DNA of 60,945 nucleotides from assembly GCA_003353945.1 (NCBI GenBank), contig PIVM01000020.1:1-60945 (forward strand), read 5' to 3'. This document shows positions 33,810 to 42,502 of the stretch, in pieces. The first letter of the stretch is position 1, and each line of letters opens with the position of its first letter. The notes under the pieces were generated by a model. That model searched no databases. It was given only the letters and a program-made list of their open reading frames with translations, and was not told the DNA's origin. The position numbers were made by a program, and so were the translations under genes. The DNA is from Gammaproteobacteria bacterium. Lineage in GTDB: Bacteria > Pseudomonadota > Gammaproteobacteria > Pseudomonadales > PIVM01.

Positions 33810-33833
33810 AAAATGCACTGAGCAATCAGTGCA
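33810..33833 (-). terminator. Probable terminator of the prfB-lysS transcript
   Basis: On the minus strand TGCACTGA (33833-33826) pairs perfectly with TCAGTGCA (33821-33814) around a 4-base loop, followed by TTTT (33813-33810). It lies about 30 bases after the lysS stop. An outer TTCGAG/CTCGAA pair extends the fold. Confidence 0.65.
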
Positions 33834-33866
33834 ATACTCGAACTACCGTCTTGCGAGAATCCTGGG

Positions 33867-35408
33867 CTAAGCGCTGGCTGGACGCATATGGGGAAATAGC
33901 AATACATCACGAATCGATGGCGAGTCCGTCAACATCATCACCAAGCGATCAATGCCGATTCCCTCTCCTGCGGTTGGGGGCAAGCCGTATTCCAATGCCG
34001 CAATATAGTCCGCGTCATAATGCATCGCCTCTTGATCACCCGCTTCTTTTTCTTCGACCTGCTGGCGAAAACGTTCTGCCTGGTCTTCCGCATCATTGAG
34101 CTCCGAAAAACCATTGGCAAGTTCACGACCTCCGACAAAAAACTCGAACCGATCCGTCACAAAGGGATTGTCGTCATTGCGCCGCGCCAAGGGCGAGACT
34201 TCGGTTGGGTACTCCGTGATAAAGGTGGGTTGATCCAGGCGATCTTCGACCGTTTTTTCGAAAATTTCGATTTGCACTTTACCCAATCCCCAGCTGTCTT
34301 TTAGTGGAATTCCCAGTGTTTCAGCCAATTGTCGCGCGGACTGTAGATCATTTAACTGCTCACCCTGAATATCAGGGTTGAAATGCAATATCGAATCAAA
34401 CACCGTCATGCGCTGGTAGGGTTGTGAGAAATCATAGGTCTTGCTTTCGATCACTTCGCCACTGCTGTCTTTCACCGTATTAGTGACGACCGTGGTACCC
34501 AAAGCCCGTTGCGCCACATAGCGCAACATATCCTCAGTAAGATCCATTAGATCGCGGTAATCAGCATAGGCTTGATAAAATTCAAGCATGGTAAATTCCG
34601 GATTATGCCGGGTTGATAAGCCTTCATTACGAAAATTGCGGTTAATTTCAAAGACTTTTTCAAAACCACCCACAACCAAGCGCTTCAAATACAACTCCGG
34701 CGCAATGCGCAAATACATTTGCAGATCCAGCGCATTATGATAGGTAACAAAAGGTCGAGCAGTCGCACCACCGGGAATACATTGCATCATGGGCGTTTCG
34801 GCTTCAAGAAAATCCCGGTCCGTCAGATAGTCGCGGATGGCATCGATTACCACTGAACGAATGGTAAATATCCTTCGTGATTCCTCACTCATAATCAAAT
34901 CAAGATAACGCTGGCGATAGCGAATTTCCTGATCACTAAGACCATGGTATTTATCCGGCAAGGGGCGTAACGACTTGGTCAATAATTGAGTTTTTTCAAT
35001 ATAAACGTATAAATCGCCTTTGCCGGATTTGTGTATCGGACCCTCAGCACCAACAATATCACCGATATCCCAGGTTTTAATCTCATCAAGCAATTCGGTC
35101 GGTAGTTTTTTCTTATCAACATACAGTTGAATACGGCCGGTCATGTCCTGCAGCACCATAAAAGGTCCGCGTTTAGCCATAATGCGACCCGCCACTTTGG
35201 CCGGACGATTTAATTGTTCCAGCTCGGCTTTTTCCTTATCACCCAACTCCTCCTGCAGTTCCTTGGCATGGCTATCCCGGCGAAAGGCGTTGGGGAAGGC
35301 ATTACGTTTTTCCCGAATGGCAGCCAGTTTTGCACGCCGTTCGGCGATAAGCTTGTTCTCTTCTGTTTGAGTGTCCTGTTTTTGTGTTTCTTGCTGCTGT
35401 TCTGCCAT
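33867..35408 (-). CDS. lysS: Lysyl-tRNA synthetase, class II
   Basis: LysS charges tRNA-Lys with lysine in the cytoplasm. The 513 residues match the usual length (about 505). After a charged leader comes the OB-fold anticodon-binding domain (about 60-165; [12 protein letters not shown]) and the class II core: motif 1 region (LEAETPMMQ), motif 2 ([20 protein letters not shown]) and motif 3 near the C-terminus (GIGIDRLVM). It follows prfB by 21 bases, the same prfB-lysS order as in E. coli. Confidence 0.97.
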   Translation of the reverse strand: MAEQQQETQKQDTQTEENKLIAERRAKLAAIREKRNAFPNAFRRDSHAKELQEELGDKEKAELEQLNRPAKVAGRIMAKRGPFMVLQDMTGRIQLYVDKKKLPTELLDEIKTWDIGDIVGAEGPIHKSGKGDLYVYIEKTQLLTKSLRPLPDKYHGLSDQEIRYRQRYLDLIMSEESRRIFTIRSVVIDAIRDYLTDRDFLEAETPMMQCIPGGATARPFVTYHNALDLQMYLRIAPELYLKRLVVGGFEKVFEINRNFRNEGLSTRHNPEFTMLEFYQAYADYRDLMDLTEDMLRYVAQRALGTTVVTNTVKDSSGEVIESKTYDFSQPYQRMTVFDSILHFNPDIQGEQLNDLQSARQLAETLGIPLKDSWGLGKVQIEIFEKTVEDRLDQPTFITEYPTEVSPLARRNDDNPFVTDRFEFFVGGRELANGFSELNDAEDQAERFRQQVEEKEAGDQEAMHYDADYIAALEYGLPPTAGEGIGIDRLVMMLTDSPSIRDVLLFPHMRPASA

Positions 35409-35429
35409 GGAAAAAGTCCAAATAATAAA

Positions 35430-36528
35430 TTAAATACCGCTTTTTAAGCTGGCTTCGATAAACATATCGATATCGCCATCGAGCACATTGTTGCAATTGC
35501 TGGTTTGTACATTGGTGCGCAAATCCTTGATGCGCTGATCATCCAACACATAGGAGCGAATCTGGCTGCCCCAGCCTATATCAGATTTACTGTCTTCCAA
35601 TGCTTGTTGCTGTTCATTACGTTTTAACATTTCCATCTCATAGAGTTTCGCTTTTAGTTGCTTCATAGCGAAATCACGGTTGGCATGCTGTGAACGTTGA
35701 TTTTGACATTGCACGACAATACCCGAAGGTTCATGGGTAATACGAATAGCCGAATCGGTTTTATTGACGTGCTGACCACCGGCACCACTGGCGCGGTACG
35801 TATCGACACGCAGATCCGCCGAATTAATATCAATCTCAATATTGTCATCCACTTCAGGGGAGACAAATACGGAGGCAAAGGATGTGTGGCGACGACTCCC
35901 TGAGTCAAAAGGTGATTTTCGCACCAGGCGATGAACACCGGTTTCCGTGCGCAACCAACCAAACGCGTAATCACCTTCAAAACGAATCGTGGCACTTTTA
36001 ATACCGGCCACTTCACCGGCAGACACTTCGACCAGCTCTGTTTTGAAACCCCGCCGCTCCCCCCAACGCAAGTAAAGGCGCAACAGCATATTGGCCCAGT
36101 CCTGAGCTTCGGTACCGCCAGAGCCTGACTGAATATCGAGATAGGTATTATTGGCGTCCATTTCACCGGAAAACATCCGGCGAAATTCCAGCGTTTCCAG
36201 TTGATTACTGAGTCCTGCCAGTTCAGACTCCACTTCACTGACGGTCTCGGCATCGTCCTCCTCAACCGCCAATTCCAGCAAGGCTTCAACATCGTCCAAT
36301 CCAGCGGTCAATTCTTCAATGGTATTGACCACATTTTCAAGCTGTGAACGCTCTTTACCCAGAGCCTGCGCTCTTTGCGGTTCAGACCAGACTTCTGATT
36401 CACCTAGCTCTAACTCAACCTCAGCCAAGCGTTCTTTTTTAGTGACATAGTCAAAGATACCCCCTAAGCACGTCAGTGCGGTCTCGGAGGTCTTGAATGG
36501 TTTGATGCAGAGGATTGACTTCTAACAT
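35430..36528 (-). CDS. prfB: Peptide chain release factor 2, with programmed +1 frameshift
   Basis: RF2 ends translation at UGA and UAA. The gene is split: ATG 36528 opens 25 codons ending CTT, then TGA (36453-36451); reading on requires a +1 shift so that GAC (36452-36450) follows, giving 365 residues in all, the E. coli length. The shift site is classic: AGGGGG three bases before CTTTGAC. The main part shows SPF ([15 protein letters not shown]) for stop recognition and [10 protein letters not shown] for peptide release. RF2 controls its own synthesis this way: low RF2 lets the ribosome pause at UGA and shift. The coding join is complement of 35430-36452 and 36454-36528. Confidence 0.97.
36449..36466 (-). 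promoter_or_regulatory. prfB frameshift site
   Basis: On the minus strand the string AGGGGGTATCTTTGAC holds an internal Shine-Dalgarno (AGGGGG), the slippery CTT codon, the UGA stop and the C that weakens termination. All elements match the well-studied E. coli prfB site. Confidence 0.95.
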
Positions 36529-36632
36529 AGCTGTTGATTTCACCACAGAGTTCTAACAGGCGGTGAATTCTACACTATTTACCCGGTGTAACTCCAGATC
36601 GTAAGATGGGATAATCTTTTTTTCCAAGGCCC

Positions 36633-38402
36633 TTATGTAACTGAGGCTAGGGGCTCAAAATATTCAATCATCAACTGCAACGTTTTTTGCTGACGATACT
36701 CGTTAATATCTAACCGATAGGCGAGTCGCAGCCGCTCAACCGATGGGTCTGGCCATCTTTGAGGATCGACGTGAAATGCGATGGCATCGAGCAGGAACTG
36801 GCGTGAGGCATCTAGGGCTAACACCAGTTTCAAGTGTTTTTCCCCAACCAAACGCTGTTGCACTATGAAAAATTCACCATCGAACAGGGGTTCAGGAAAC
36901 TGCTGTCCCCAGGGGCCAGCATCCCTGATCAACTGAGCAACAAACAAATTAAAATCTTTCTCTGCTAGTGCGCCGTCTGTGACTATCACTGGCTCAAACA
37001 GCGAATCATTGGTAATAATCTCTAACTGTTCCAACAAGGCTCGTTCAAAAACAGCCAACTTTTCTTTTTGTATCGTCAATCCGGCTGCCATTGCATGACC
37101 GCCAAACTTATCAATCAAACCAGGGTGTCGCGCATCAATAGCCGCCAGCACGTCACGCAGGTGAATCCCGTTGATAGATCGAGCTGAGCCTTTTAATTCA
37201 TCGCCTTGTTCACCACAGGCAAAGGCAATTACCGGCCGATGAAAACGCTCTTTTACTCTTGAGGCCAATATGCCGACCACGCCCTGATGCCAGCCTGGAT
37301 CAAACAGGCATAAGGCCTTCGGAAGATCGGAATTGCCGCCGACTTCATCAGAAAAATGCAATTGCCCAATGATGGCCATCGCCTCATTTTGCATGGTTTG
37401 CTCGATCTGACGCCTGTCGCTATTCAAATCATCCAGCTCCTGCGCCATATCCTCTGCCAACATTGGATCTTCGCAAAGCAAACAGGCAACGCCATGAGTC
37501 ATATCATCCAGGCGTCCGGCAGCATTAAGCCTTGGTCCCACAGAAAATCCCAAATCGGATGCCACAATTCCTTGGTGCTGACGCCGTGCCACCTGCAACA
37601 GCGCCAATATGCCAGGCCTGGCCCGACCCGCTCGAATACGCTGTATACCCTGATGTACCAAAATGCGGTTATGCTGGTCCAGTGGCACCACATCAGCCAC
37701 CGTGCCAAGCGCTACCAGATCCAGATATTGCGCCATATTAGGCTCTACAATGCCTTGCGTTTCAAACCACTGGCTTTCTCTCAATGCACTGCGTAATGCC
37801 ATCATCAGATAGAAAGCCACGCCAACGCCCGCGAGGTTTTTAGAAGGGAAAGTACAACCCGGTTGATTCGGATTCACGATCGCTGACGCCAGAGGCAACT
37901 GATCTCCCGCCAGGTGATGATCAGTAATGATCACGTCAATCCCCAACTGCTGCGCATGCTGTACACCAGCGAGGCTGGTTATACCGTTATCCACAGTCAC
38001 GATTAAACCGGGATTTTGCCGCGCAGCAAGGTCTACAATTTCTGGCGTCAACCCGTAACCGTAGTCAAATCTGTTCGGCAGAAGAAAGCGCACCTGCGAA
38101 TGTCCCATTGCCTGCAATGCCAGCAACATCAGCGCTGTACTGGTCGCTCCATCCGCATCAAAATCACCAATAACGATAATTCGCTGCTGTTGAGTAAACG
38201 CCAAGATCAGGCGATCAACAGCCTGATCCACCCCTTTCATCTGCTTTGGAGGACTTAAGAGTGTAAGATCTCGCTTGAGTTGCGAATCGTCTACAATCTC
38301 TCTCGCTCGATAAAGTCGCTGCAACAAGGGGTGAAGAGAGTCTGAAAACGGACGGTCGCTGTCGATTATTTTTCGACGCCGAATGTGTTTATTTACCTGC
38401 AT
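36633..38402 (-). CDS. recJ: Single-stranded-DNA-specific exonuclease RecJ
   Basis: RecJ degrades single-stranded DNA 5' to 3' in recombination and repair. The 589 residues fit the family (577 in E. coli). DHH-superfamily motifs are visible: VIGDFDADGATSTALM (motif I), IVTVDNGI, ITDHHLAG with the DHH triad, then in the DHHA1 part GGHAMAAGLT. The C-terminal OB-like region (about 470-589) is present. It precedes prfB by about 100 bases and follows thrC; recJ-prfB-lysS in that order is common in gammaproteobacteria. Confidence 0.96.
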   Translation of the reverse strand: MQVNKHIRRRKIIDSDRPFSDSLHPLLQRLYRAREIVDDSQLKRDLTLLSPPKQMKGVDQAVDRLILAFTQQQRIIVIGDFDADGATSTALMLLALQAMGHSQVRFLLPNRFDYGYGLTPEIVDLAARQNPGLIVTVDNGITSLAGVQHAQQLGIDVIITDHHLAGDQLPLASAIVNPNQPGCTFPSKNLAGVGVAFYLMMALRSALRESQWFETQGIVEPNMAQYLDLVALGTVADVVPLDQHNRILVHQGIQRIRAGRARPGILALLQVARRQHQGIVASDLGFSVGPRLNAAGRLDDMTHGVACLLCEDPMLAEDMAQELDDLNSDRRQIEQTMQNEAMAIIGQLHFSDEVGGNSDLPKALCLFDPGWHQGVVGILASRVKERFHRPVIAFACGEQGDELKGSARSINGIHLRDVLAAIDARHPGLIDKFGGHAMAAGLTIQKEKLAVFERALLEQLEIITNDSLFEPVIVTDGALAEKDFNLFVAQLIRDAGPWGQQFPEPLFDGEFFIVQQRLVGEKHLKLVLALDASRQFLLDAIAFHVDPQRWPDPSVERLRLAYRLDINEYRQQKTLQLMIEYFEPLASVT

Positions 38403-38479
38403 TTACACGTCCAAACGGGGTTCATGGCTTACGACAGCTTTTCCAGTCAAAGAGTGAACGAGAAGCCCCGCTCTCCCCC

Positions 38480-39877
38480 TTATGCACTAAGACTATTAAC
38501 CATATAAGACTGAATGGAGGACAGCTCTTTCGGCAGTACCTGATAACGCTCCTCACGCTCAAACAAATCTGCCATATGATGCGGCAAAGCCGGTGTCTGG
38601 ATATCACCCGCTTTTAATACTGCTTCGGGAAATTTAGCAGGATGCGCCGTCGATAATGTAATCATGGGCGTCTGCATATTTCGACGGCATTCACGCGCTG
38701 CTTTAACACCCACCGCTGAATGAGGATCCAGCACGTATTCAGTTTCTTTGTAGATCTGCGCAATTGTTTGCACCGTTACAGTATCATCAACACTGTAGCT
38801 GTCAAACAAAGCTCGCGCCTTAGCAAAGGCTTGATCACTGATCGATACATCCTCTGTTTTAATCCGCTCCATAAAATCAGCAATGACAGCACCATCGCGA
38901 TCACATAAATCAAATAACAGGCGCTCAAAATTACTCGACATCATGATGTCCATACTAGGCGATAGCGTGTGCTCCAGTTCATGCATGCTGTAGCGATTCT
39001 GACTCATAAAGCGATGCAAGATGTCATTCGTATTGGTTGCGATAATAAACTGCTCTACCGGCAGGCCCATTTTCCGAGCCAGATAACCCGCAAAGATGTC
39101 ACCAAAATTGCCCGTCGGCACAGAAAAAGCCACGGGACGATGTGGGCCACCCAAAGCCAGCGCTGCATAAAAATAATAGACAATCTGGGCCATAATACGC
39201 GCCCAGTTAATTGAGTTTACTGCCACCAATTTTCGGTCACTGGGTAAAAAGGACTTATCGCCAAAACTATCCTTGACCATCTGCTGACAGTCATCGAAAT
39301 TGCCCTGCACCGCCAGATTATGGATGTTATCCGCCAGAACAGTCGTCATTTGCTTGCGCTGTACATCGGAAACGCGCTGATGGGGATGCAGGATATAGAT
39401 ATCGATATTTTTACAACGTCTACACCCTTCTATGGCTGCGGAACCGGTATCACCTGATGTTGCTCCCATGATCACTACTTTTTCATGACGGCGCTCCAAC
39501 ACATAATCCAGAAGCCGACCCAACAACTGCAAAGCAAAGTCCTTAAATGCCAGTGTCGGCCCACGAAACAATTCCATGACCCACTCATTGCGGTCTAACT
39601 GCACCAAAGGAGCAACCGCCGAATGACGGAAATCTTTATAGGAATCATGAATAATCTCTTTCAGGTCACTTGCTGGAATAGCGTCATCAACAAAGGGTTG
39701 CACAATTTCATAAGCCAGCTCGGGATAACTCAAGCCCGCCCAGGCGGCAATCTGCTCTTTACTGTAAACCGGCAAGTTTTCCGGCACGTACAAACCACCG
39801 TCTTCGGCCAGGCCCGTCAGCATGACTTCTTCAAAATTTAAGGCTGGCGCCTTACCACGAGTACTGATATATCTCAC
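38480..39877 (-). CDS. thrC: Threonine synthase
   Basis: ThrC turns O-phosphohomoserine into threonine with pyridoxal phosphate. The 465 residues start MRYISTRG, typical of the long form in Pseudomonas. The PLP lysine lies in LAFKDFALQLLG, and the phosphate-binding loop in GATSGDTGSAA; SVPTGNFGDIFAGY is also conserved. The start is GTG 39877, three bases after a 27-base tandem repeat whose units each carry an AGGA/CGGA core, so the repeat itself provides the ribosome site. It follows hom in the same direction. Confidence 0.96.
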   Translation of the reverse strand: MRYISTRGKAPALNFEEVMLTGLAEDGGLYVPENLPVYSKEQIAAWAGLSYPELAYEIVQPFVDDAIPASDLKEIIHDSYKDFRHSAVAPLVQLDRNEWVMELFRGPTLAFKDFALQLLGRLLDYVLERRHEKVVIMGATSGDTGSAAIEGCRRCKNIDIYILHPHQRVSDVQRKQMTTVLADNIHNLAVQGNFDDCQQMVKDSFGDKSFLPSDRKLVAVNSINWARIMAQIVYYFYAALALGGPHRPVAFSVPTGNFGDIFAGYLARKMGLPVEQFIIATNTNDILHRFMSQNRYSMHELEHTLSPSMDIMMSSNFERLLFDLCDRDGAVIADFMERIKTEDVSISDQAFAKARALFDSYSVDDTVTVQTIAQIYKETEYVLDPHSAVGVKAARECRRNMQTPMITLSTAHPAKFPEAVLKAGDIQTPALPHHMADLFEREERYQVLPKELSSIQSYMVNSLSA

Positions 39878-39880
39878 GCT

Positions 39881-39907
39881 GTTATTCCTGTTATTCCGGT
39901 TATTCCT
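39881..39907 (-). repeat. Triple 9-bp tandem repeat that forms the thrC ribosome site
   Basis: On the minus strand the units AGGAATAAC, CGGAATAAC and AGGAATAAC stand head to tail, and the last one places AGGA eight bases before the GTG start. A change in unit number would alter or move the Shine-Dalgarno. Confidence 0.75.
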
Positions 39908-39955
39908 ATTGCAAACGATGTCTCACTGTACGCTTGGCGATACAATACCAACCTA

Positions 39956-40000
39956 GGTCCATGGAAATAAGTGCCATGAAAATAAGGTCCATGGAAATAA
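39956..40000. repeat. Triple 15-bp tandem repeat after hom
   Basis: Three 15-base units stand in a row: GGTCCATGGAAATAA (39956-39970), a variant GTGCCATGAAAATAA (39971-39985) and the first again (39986-40000). They lie between the hom stop and thrC. Two NcoI-like CCATGG palindromes are part of the units. Confidence 0.8.
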
Positions 40001-40004
40001 AGAA

Positions 40005-41315
40005 TTATCCATCCAATGATTCTACCCGAATAAGGGTAACCTCACTCTCAACACTTTCCAACGCTTCAATCAGCTTCACTGCCTCTCGAACGGATTTCTC
40101 CTGTGCAAGATTGGTTAGCATAATAACTGGCACATGATCCTGCCCGGCTAAAGGTTCTTTTTGTATTAGCGCTTCAATACTAATTCCAGCATCACTGATA
40201 ATTTGTGCCAATTGCGACAGCACACCCGGCCGATCCAGTGCTGATAGCCGCAAGTAATACGCTGTAACCACCTCATCCATGGGTAAAATACGTTCATCGG
40301 TTAGCTTATCCGACTGAAAGGCCAGATGCGGTACACGGTGTGTCGAGTCCACACTGATAGTACGTGCCAAATCCACAACATCCGCTGCCACTGCAGAACC
40401 GGTAGGCTCAGCGCCAGCACCAGCGCCATAGTAGAGTGTTGGTCCCACGGCATTGCCTTCAACCAACACAGCATTCATGACACCATTAACGTTTGCCAGC
40501 AAGCGTTTTTCTGGAATTAGCGTGGGATGCACACGAATTTCAATCCCTTCGGGATTTCGCTTTGTGATACCCAGATGTTTTATGCGATATCCCAATTCTT
40601 CGGCATAAGCGACATCCTGTGTAGAAATACGACTAATACCCTCGGTATAAGCCTTATCAAACTGTAGGGGGATACCAAATGCCAGTGATGCCATAATTAC
40701 CAGTTTATGGGCTGCATCAATGCCTTCCACATCAAAGGTCGGATCTGCCTCGGCATAACCCAGCTCCTGCGCCTCCTTGAGTACATCCTCAAAATCACGT
40801 CCCCTATCGCGCATTTCAGTCAGAATAAAGTTACCCGTACCATTGATTATACCTGCCAGCCAATCAATGCGATTGGCTGCTAAGCCTTCGCGAATTGCCT
40901 TAATAATTGGAATACCACCGGCAACCGCTGCCTCAAACAAGACATTAACGCCTTTTTCCTGTGCTGCTGCAAAAATCTCATTACCGTGAACGGCAATCAG
41001 TGCCTTATTGGCCGTCACCACATGCTTGCCGTTCTCTATCGCCTGCATGACGATTTCCTTTGCAACGCCGTAACCACCAATCAATTCGACAACAATATCC
41101 ACTTCCGGGTCTTTAACCACCTCAAAAGCATCAGCACTCATACGAACCCCTGTGGTATCACAGTTGGGGTTTTCAATACGTTCGCCAATATGTGAAACAA
41201 CAATTTCACAACCCGCTCGTGCACAGATTTCATCTTTATTGCGTGTTAAAACATTATACGTGCCACCACCCACTGTACCGAGTCCACAAATACCTACTTT
41301 TACCGATTTCAACAT
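40005..41315 (-). CDS. hom: Homoserine dehydrogenase
   Basis: Hom reduces aspartate semialdehyde to homoserine on the way to threonine and methionine. The 436 residues are the monofunctional form: NAD(P)-binding GLGTVGGGTYNVL (11-23), VVTANKALIA, catalytic-domain GIINGTGNFILTEM and EADPTFDVEGIDAAHKL, and a C-terminal ACT domain (about 350-430; LRLSALDRPGVLSQLAQIISD) that usually senses threonine. ATG 41315 follows AGAGGA. It begins the hom-thrC pair, 287 bases downstream of truA. Confidence 0.97.
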   Translation of the reverse strand: MLKSVKVGICGLGTVGGGTYNVLTRNKDEICARAGCEIVVSHIGERIENPNCDTTGVRMSADAFEVVKDPEVDIVVELIGGYGVAKEIVMQAIENGKHVVTANKALIAVHGNEIFAAAQEKGVNVLFEAAVAGGIPIIKAIREGLAANRIDWLAGIINGTGNFILTEMRDRGRDFEDVLKEAQELGYAEADPTFDVEGIDAAHKLVIMASLAFGIPLQFDKAYTEGISRISTQDVAYAEELGYRIKHLGITKRNPEGIEIRVHPTLIPEKRLLANVNGVMNAVLVEGNAVGPTLYYGAGAGAEPTGSAVAADVVDLARTISVDSTHRVPHLAFQSDKLTDERILPMDEVVTAYYLRLSALDRPGVLSQLAQIISDAGISIEALIQKEPLAGQDHVPVIMLTNLAQEKSVREAVKLIEALESVESEVTLIRVESLDG

Positions 41316-41602
41316 TAAATCCTCTTATCGTTCAATTATTGTTATCTGTCACCTATGCAATCTGCCACCTATCAGCTGCAAATCCACTGACAAAGAACGT
41401 AACAGTTTGATGTGTCATGAATTTTTTCATAGCACAGATCCCAATTACTTGCGTTTATTCGTTATGGCGAACCTTCGGACTATGGTCTTCATTTTTATTA
41501 TTCGGAGCGACCGCTAGTCGATTCAACAATACCTTTCTTCCAATGCGTATGACCAATTTCTCTGGCGCAAAAACGCGACCTTACTGGTAGAGCATCAAGC
41601 TG

Positions 41603-42469
41603 TCAATCATACATCTGTTCACCTGTTAAACCAGAGCAAAAATAGGGTCCTCTGCTAACAGGCGGTAGCTTATATTTTGCTGGATAATCGACTTCAACCA
41701 GAAACAAACCATTGGGTGGTGCGGTGACGCCCCCCTCACACCGATTCCTCGCTGAAAGCAGCTGTGCAACCCAGTCAGGTTCGCGTTCCCCACAACCCAC
41801 ATCAACAAGCACGCCAACAATATTGCGCACCATATGCAACAAGAAAGCGTTTGCCGTGATTTCCAGCGCAATCAATTCGCCGACTTTACGCACGCTAATA
41901 TGCTTCACCTCTCGAACCGGTGATTTTGCCTGACAACCCCCACCCCTGAAAGAAGTGAAATCATGTCTTCCCAACAGTTGTTGTGCAGCCTGATGCATTC
42001 GTTGGCAACTTAACGGTTTTTTTATCCAGGTCAACTGCGTTCCCGCAAGAGCAGGTTTTACCGGCCGACTAACCAACAAGTAACGATAGGTTCTGGCAGT
42101 AGCTGAAAAGCGGGCATGAAAATCGTCCTCAACACCGACTGCCCATCGCAAGGCTATATCCAGTGGAAGCTTGGAATTGGCGCCCAACACCCAAGATTTT
42201 TCACTGCGGCCAGCACTGGTTTCAAAATGAGCAATCTGGTTGCTGGCGTGTACACCACTATCCGTACGACCAGCACAATACAGGCGCACAGGATGGTCAG
42301 CAACAAATGACAAGGCGCTTTCCAAGCATCCTTGAACTGTCGGTACTGCAGGGTCCTTTTGCCTTTGCCAACCACAATAAGCAAAGCCGTTGTATTCAAC
42401 GGCTATTGCAACTCGTTTGGATGTGATTGTTTGGGCTTGAAAGCTATGTATCTCGTACTCTGCCATCAT
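41603..42469 (-). CDS. truA: tRNA pseudouridine synthase A
   Basis: TruA makes pseudouridine at positions 38-40 of tRNAs. The 288 residues have the start VAIAVEYNGFAYCGWQRQ, the catalytic aspartate in CAGRTDSGVHASNQ, FRYRLLVSR-like RTYRYLLVSRP, and HDFTSFRGGGCQAKSPVR. A leader of about 17 residues comes before the usual start, so the true start may be internal. It lies 33 bases after fimV, as in Pseudomonas. The trpF-accD genes that follow truA there are absent; hom comes instead. Confidence 0.95.
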   Translation of the reverse strand: MMAEYEIHSFQAQTITSKRVAIAVEYNGFAYCGWQRQKDPAVPTVQGCLESALSFVADHPVRLYCAGRTDSGVHASNQIAHFETSAGRSEKSWVLGANSKLPLDIALRWAVGVEDDFHARFSATARTYRYLLVSRPVKPALAGTQLTWIKKPLSCQRMHQAAQQLLGRHDFTSFRGGGCQAKSPVREVKHISVRKVGELIALEITANAFLLHMVRNIVGVLVDVGCGEREPDWVAQLLSARNRCEGGVTAPPNGLFLVEVDYPAKYKLPPVSRGPYFCSGLTGEQMYD

Positions 42470-42502
42470 GAATCTCGACAGGTAAAAGAAAGCGACAACT
42501 TA

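Noticed and set aside
36451-36453. In-frame stop in prfB as a sign of a pseudogene
   Set aside because: The TGA is the programmed frameshift site with all its known elements.
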